Shown here: piece by piece, positions 4,194 to 5,625 of the stretch
Position numbering within the stretch: the first letter of the stretch is position 1
Layout of the letters: every line of letters starts with the position of its first letter
NCBI GenBank assembly: GCA_002499705.1
Contig: DAMU01000002.1
Location: 1,788-7,412 of the forward strand
From: Euryarchaeota archaeon UBA91
GTDB lineage: Archaea > Thermoplasmatota > Poseidoniia > Poseidoniales > Poseidoniaceae
DNA: 5,625 bases
Direction: 5' to 3'
The notes under the pieces: generated by a model
Seen by the model: only the letters and a program-made list of their open reading frames with translations
Told to the model about the DNA's origin: nothing
The model's database searches: none
Translations under genes and position numbers: made by a program

Positions 4194-5625
4194 ATGCGAA
4201 CTAAGAATGTTACTTCAGTTACCCTTCTTTTCATGCTAATGCTGCTTGGACAAGCGATGACTGGCCACCTGCATCAATATCCTGGAATGGATAGAGATTC
4301 ATCTCTTGAATCTGAGAGTGTTGTCATGGCCTCAAACTCTACAGATTCCGACGGCGATGGCGTAAACGATGTTAACGATTCATGCCCAAACGGAGATACA
4401 GGATGGACTTCTTCGTATTCGACCGACCATGATACTGATGGATGCCAAGATACGAGTGAGGACACCGATGATGATAATGACGGATTACTCGATGTGAACG
4501 ATTATTGCATGGTTGGAGATCTAGGGTGGATCTCTTCATCATCAACCGATTATGATTCGGACGGATGTAAAGATTCTACAGAAGACATGGATGACGATAA
4601 TGACGGCGTAGTGGATTCGGACGACTCGTGTCCAACTGGAGAACTGAGCTGGACTTCAACTTCTTCAACTGATGCTGATGGCGACGGTTGTAGAGATTCA
4701 ACTGAGGACGTTGATGGTGGAGATGGAAGTAATTCCCCTCCGTCAAATTCGACATCCAATGAATGCTTGACGTTTACCAATCTCAGTTTTGATTACAATT
4801 ACTCTGCTGCACCACAAGACTCGTTCAATGTAACAGCCGATTTAACCAACACCTGTGCAGATGCAGTCATGTATCCGAATACTGTGGTTGTTTCAGATAT
4901 GCAAGGTCTCAATATCTCTTCATCAAGTCACTGGAGGTATATGGTTGGTGGCGACAATTCGAGTTATCCTGTTTCATGGCAAATCTCTCGTGACTCCACC
5001 TTTGGAGAAGGCGAAATGGTAGTTTTTGAAATACATCCATCACGAGACAATTGCTATGAAAATTGCACTGAAAGTCAAAATTACAATTATTCAGTAGAAA
5101 TTCCATTTGGACTGATTGATTTGAACTCGTGCTACACACTCGGAAATATAACCGATGACTACACGCCTTATGCAAATTTATTCAATTTATCTGTTGACCT
5201 CACAAGCAATTGCCCAGGTCCGAGCAATGTTATGAATGGCGGACTTTTTAATTATCCAGGTGCAATGCTAAATGGAAATTTCATCAACGAGACCTCTGCT
5301 CAATCGTACTGGGATTTTTATGGAATTGGGCAGAATGACTCAACATCAATACAATGGCAGCTTTCAGTTCCCTCTAACCTTACAAATGGAACGCAGATGA
5401 CCTATACAATGGTTCCAACATGTGCCGTGTTCCAAATGTCACTTCTATGGCCATCACCGTATGGTTATGGAGCATATTCTCAACTTTGTAGTGATGTTGA
5501 TTTTGATGAAGTGAATCATTCAGTGGTGGTCATCAATTCCAACTTGACCCAGGACAATGTTCTCGACCCCGACAACAATACCGATAACAACACAGACCAA
5601 GGTAACAACACCGACAACAACACTG
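4194..5625 (+). CDS. Secreted surface protein with Ca-binding repeats and duplicated domain (partial, 3' end missing)
   Basis: The frame is open from the ATG at 4194 to the window end: 477 codons, no stop. Residues 1-22 look like a signal peptide (MRTK, then the hydrophobic core LLFMLMLLG), with cleavage plausible after Ala21 or Gly24. After a short Ser-rich spacer come three 41-residue repeats (51-173), each with two DxDxDGxxD loops and two cysteines, related to thrombospondin type 3 and other Asp-rich calcium-binding repeats. Two copies of a roughly 110-120 residue domain follow (about 191-303 and 313-432). From residue 460 an Asn-Thr-Asp repeat linker begins and runs off the window. N-x-S/T sequons are dense after residue 180 (about twenty), suggesting an N-glycosylated exported protein. 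The membrane or wall anchor, if any, must lie beyond the window. It is probably a surface adhesion, structural or polymer-binding protein; the ligand cannot be told. It has its own promoter-like region and no evident link to the upstream RNA genes. Confidence 0.88.
   Translation, partial: MRTKNVTSVTLLFMLMLLGQAMTGHLHQYPGMDRDSSLESESVVMASNSTDSDGDGVNDVNDSCPNGDTGWTSSYSTDHDTDGCQDTSEDTDDDNDGLLDVNDYCMVGDLGWISSSSTDYDSDGCKDSTEDMDDDNDGVVDSDDSCPTGELSWTSTSSTDADGDGCRDSTEDVDGGDGSNSPPSNSTSNECLTFTNLSFDYNYSAAPQDSFNVTADLTNTCADAVMYPNTVVVSDMQGLNISSSSHWRYMVGGDNSSYPVSWQISRDSTFGEGEMVVFEIHPSRDNCYENCTESQNYNYSVEIPFGLIDLNSCYTLGNITDDYTPYANLFNLSVDLTSNCPGPSNVMNGGLFNYPGAMLNGNFINETSAQSYWDFYGIGQNDSTSIQWQLSVPSNLTNGTQMTYTMVPTCAVFQMSLLWPSPYGYGAYSQLCSDVDFDEVNHSVVVINSNLTQDNVLDPDNNTDNNTDQGNNTDNNT
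4344..4712 (+). repeat. Three in-frame 123-base repeats encoding Ca-binding units
   Basis: The units are 4344-4466, 4467-4589 and 4590-4712, each exactly 41 codons. The cysteines fall at residues 64/105/146 and 84/125/166, always 41 apart. Each unit has the pattern DxDxDGxxD, then a C (CP in units 1 and 3), then an aromatic-Ser segment (W-x-S-S/T), then STDxDxDGCxDxxED. That gives six calcium-type loops. The protein pattern is well kept while the DNA has diverged, so the duplications are old and under selection, with length tightly held. Confidence 0.9.
4764..5489 (+). repeat. Tandem duplication of a Cys-containing, probably beta-rich domain
   Basis: Copy A covers residues about 191-303 (4764-5102) and copy B about 313-432 (5130-5489). 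Matching landmarks: an opening C (191, 313); SFNVTADLTNTC (210-221) against LFNLSVDLTSNC (329-340); SHWRYM (245-250) against SYWDFY (371-376); then VSWQIS (260-265) against IQWQLS (386-391). The first two cysteines are 30 residues apart in A and 27 in B, compatible with an internal disulfide in each. The alternating hydrophobic pattern suggests an immunoglobulin-like sandwich; that is inference. I do not recognise a named family. Confidence 0.7.
5571..5625 (+). repeat. Asn-Asn-Thr-Asp linker repeat
   Basis: Codons read D-N-N-T three times, with one copy altered to D-Q-G-N-N-T, from residue 460 to the window edge. The DNA period is about 12 bases with silent changes. It encodes a flexible, hydrophilic linker in which each NNT is a potential N-glycosylation site. 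The array continues past the window, so its length is unknown, and such arrays often vary in copy number between strains. Confidence 0.65.

Noticed and set aside
4274..4780. Two Ser/Glu-rich minus-strand open frames opposite the calcium repeats
   Set aside because: They are mirror products of the repetitive GAT/TCA-type codons of the real gene, whose plus-strand frame has a signal peptide, loops and regular cysteines.

Overview
The window looks like a piece of a euryarchaeal chromosome, most likely a marine planktonic archaeon of the Marine Group II / Poseidoniales type. The archaeal assignment rests on an archaeal exosome subunit (Csl4), an archaeal METTL5-type RNA methylase and an archaeal-type radical SAM enzyme with a C-terminal helix-hairpin-helix (COG1031-like). 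The narrower placement is inference. It rests on the moderate GC content and on a secreted protein built from Asp-rich calcium-binding repeats, Cys-containing sandwich domains and Asn-Thr linkers, a style I associate with that group. All genes lie on the + strand.

Layout: (1) bases 1-75 are the glutamine-rich tail of an upstream protein, whose stop codon lies inside the ribosome binding site of the next gene. (2) 81-737 encodes a METTL5-like rRNA adenine-N6 methyltransferase. (3) A short gap holds an imperfect hairpin (759-790). (4) 822-2267 encodes a composite protein: a complete archaeal Csl4 (N-terminal domain, S1 domain, zinc ribbon) followed by two RRM domains and an RGG/Arg-Lys-rich tail. 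(5) 2294-4072 encodes a COG1031-like radical SAM enzyme, 26 bases downstream and with its own GAGGT site. (6) 4073-4193 is a transcription-unit boundary with a hairpin plus T-run, a TTTAAA TATA-like box, a small dyad and a Shine-Dalgarno site. (7) From 4194 to the window end runs the first 477 codons of a secreted surface protein with a signal peptide, three exact-length 41-residue calcium-binding repeats, a tandemly duplicated Cys-containing domain and an Asn-Thr repeat linker.

The first four genes form a likely operon for RNA processing and modification: rRNA methylation, the exosome cap, and an Fe-S enzyme with a nucleic-acid-binding motif and no assigned reaction. The item most worth pursuing is the Csl4-RRM-RRM fusion, in which an exosome cap subunit carries its own eukaryote-style sequence-recognition module. 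The surface-protein gene after the boundary is unrelated in function and probably separately transcribed.
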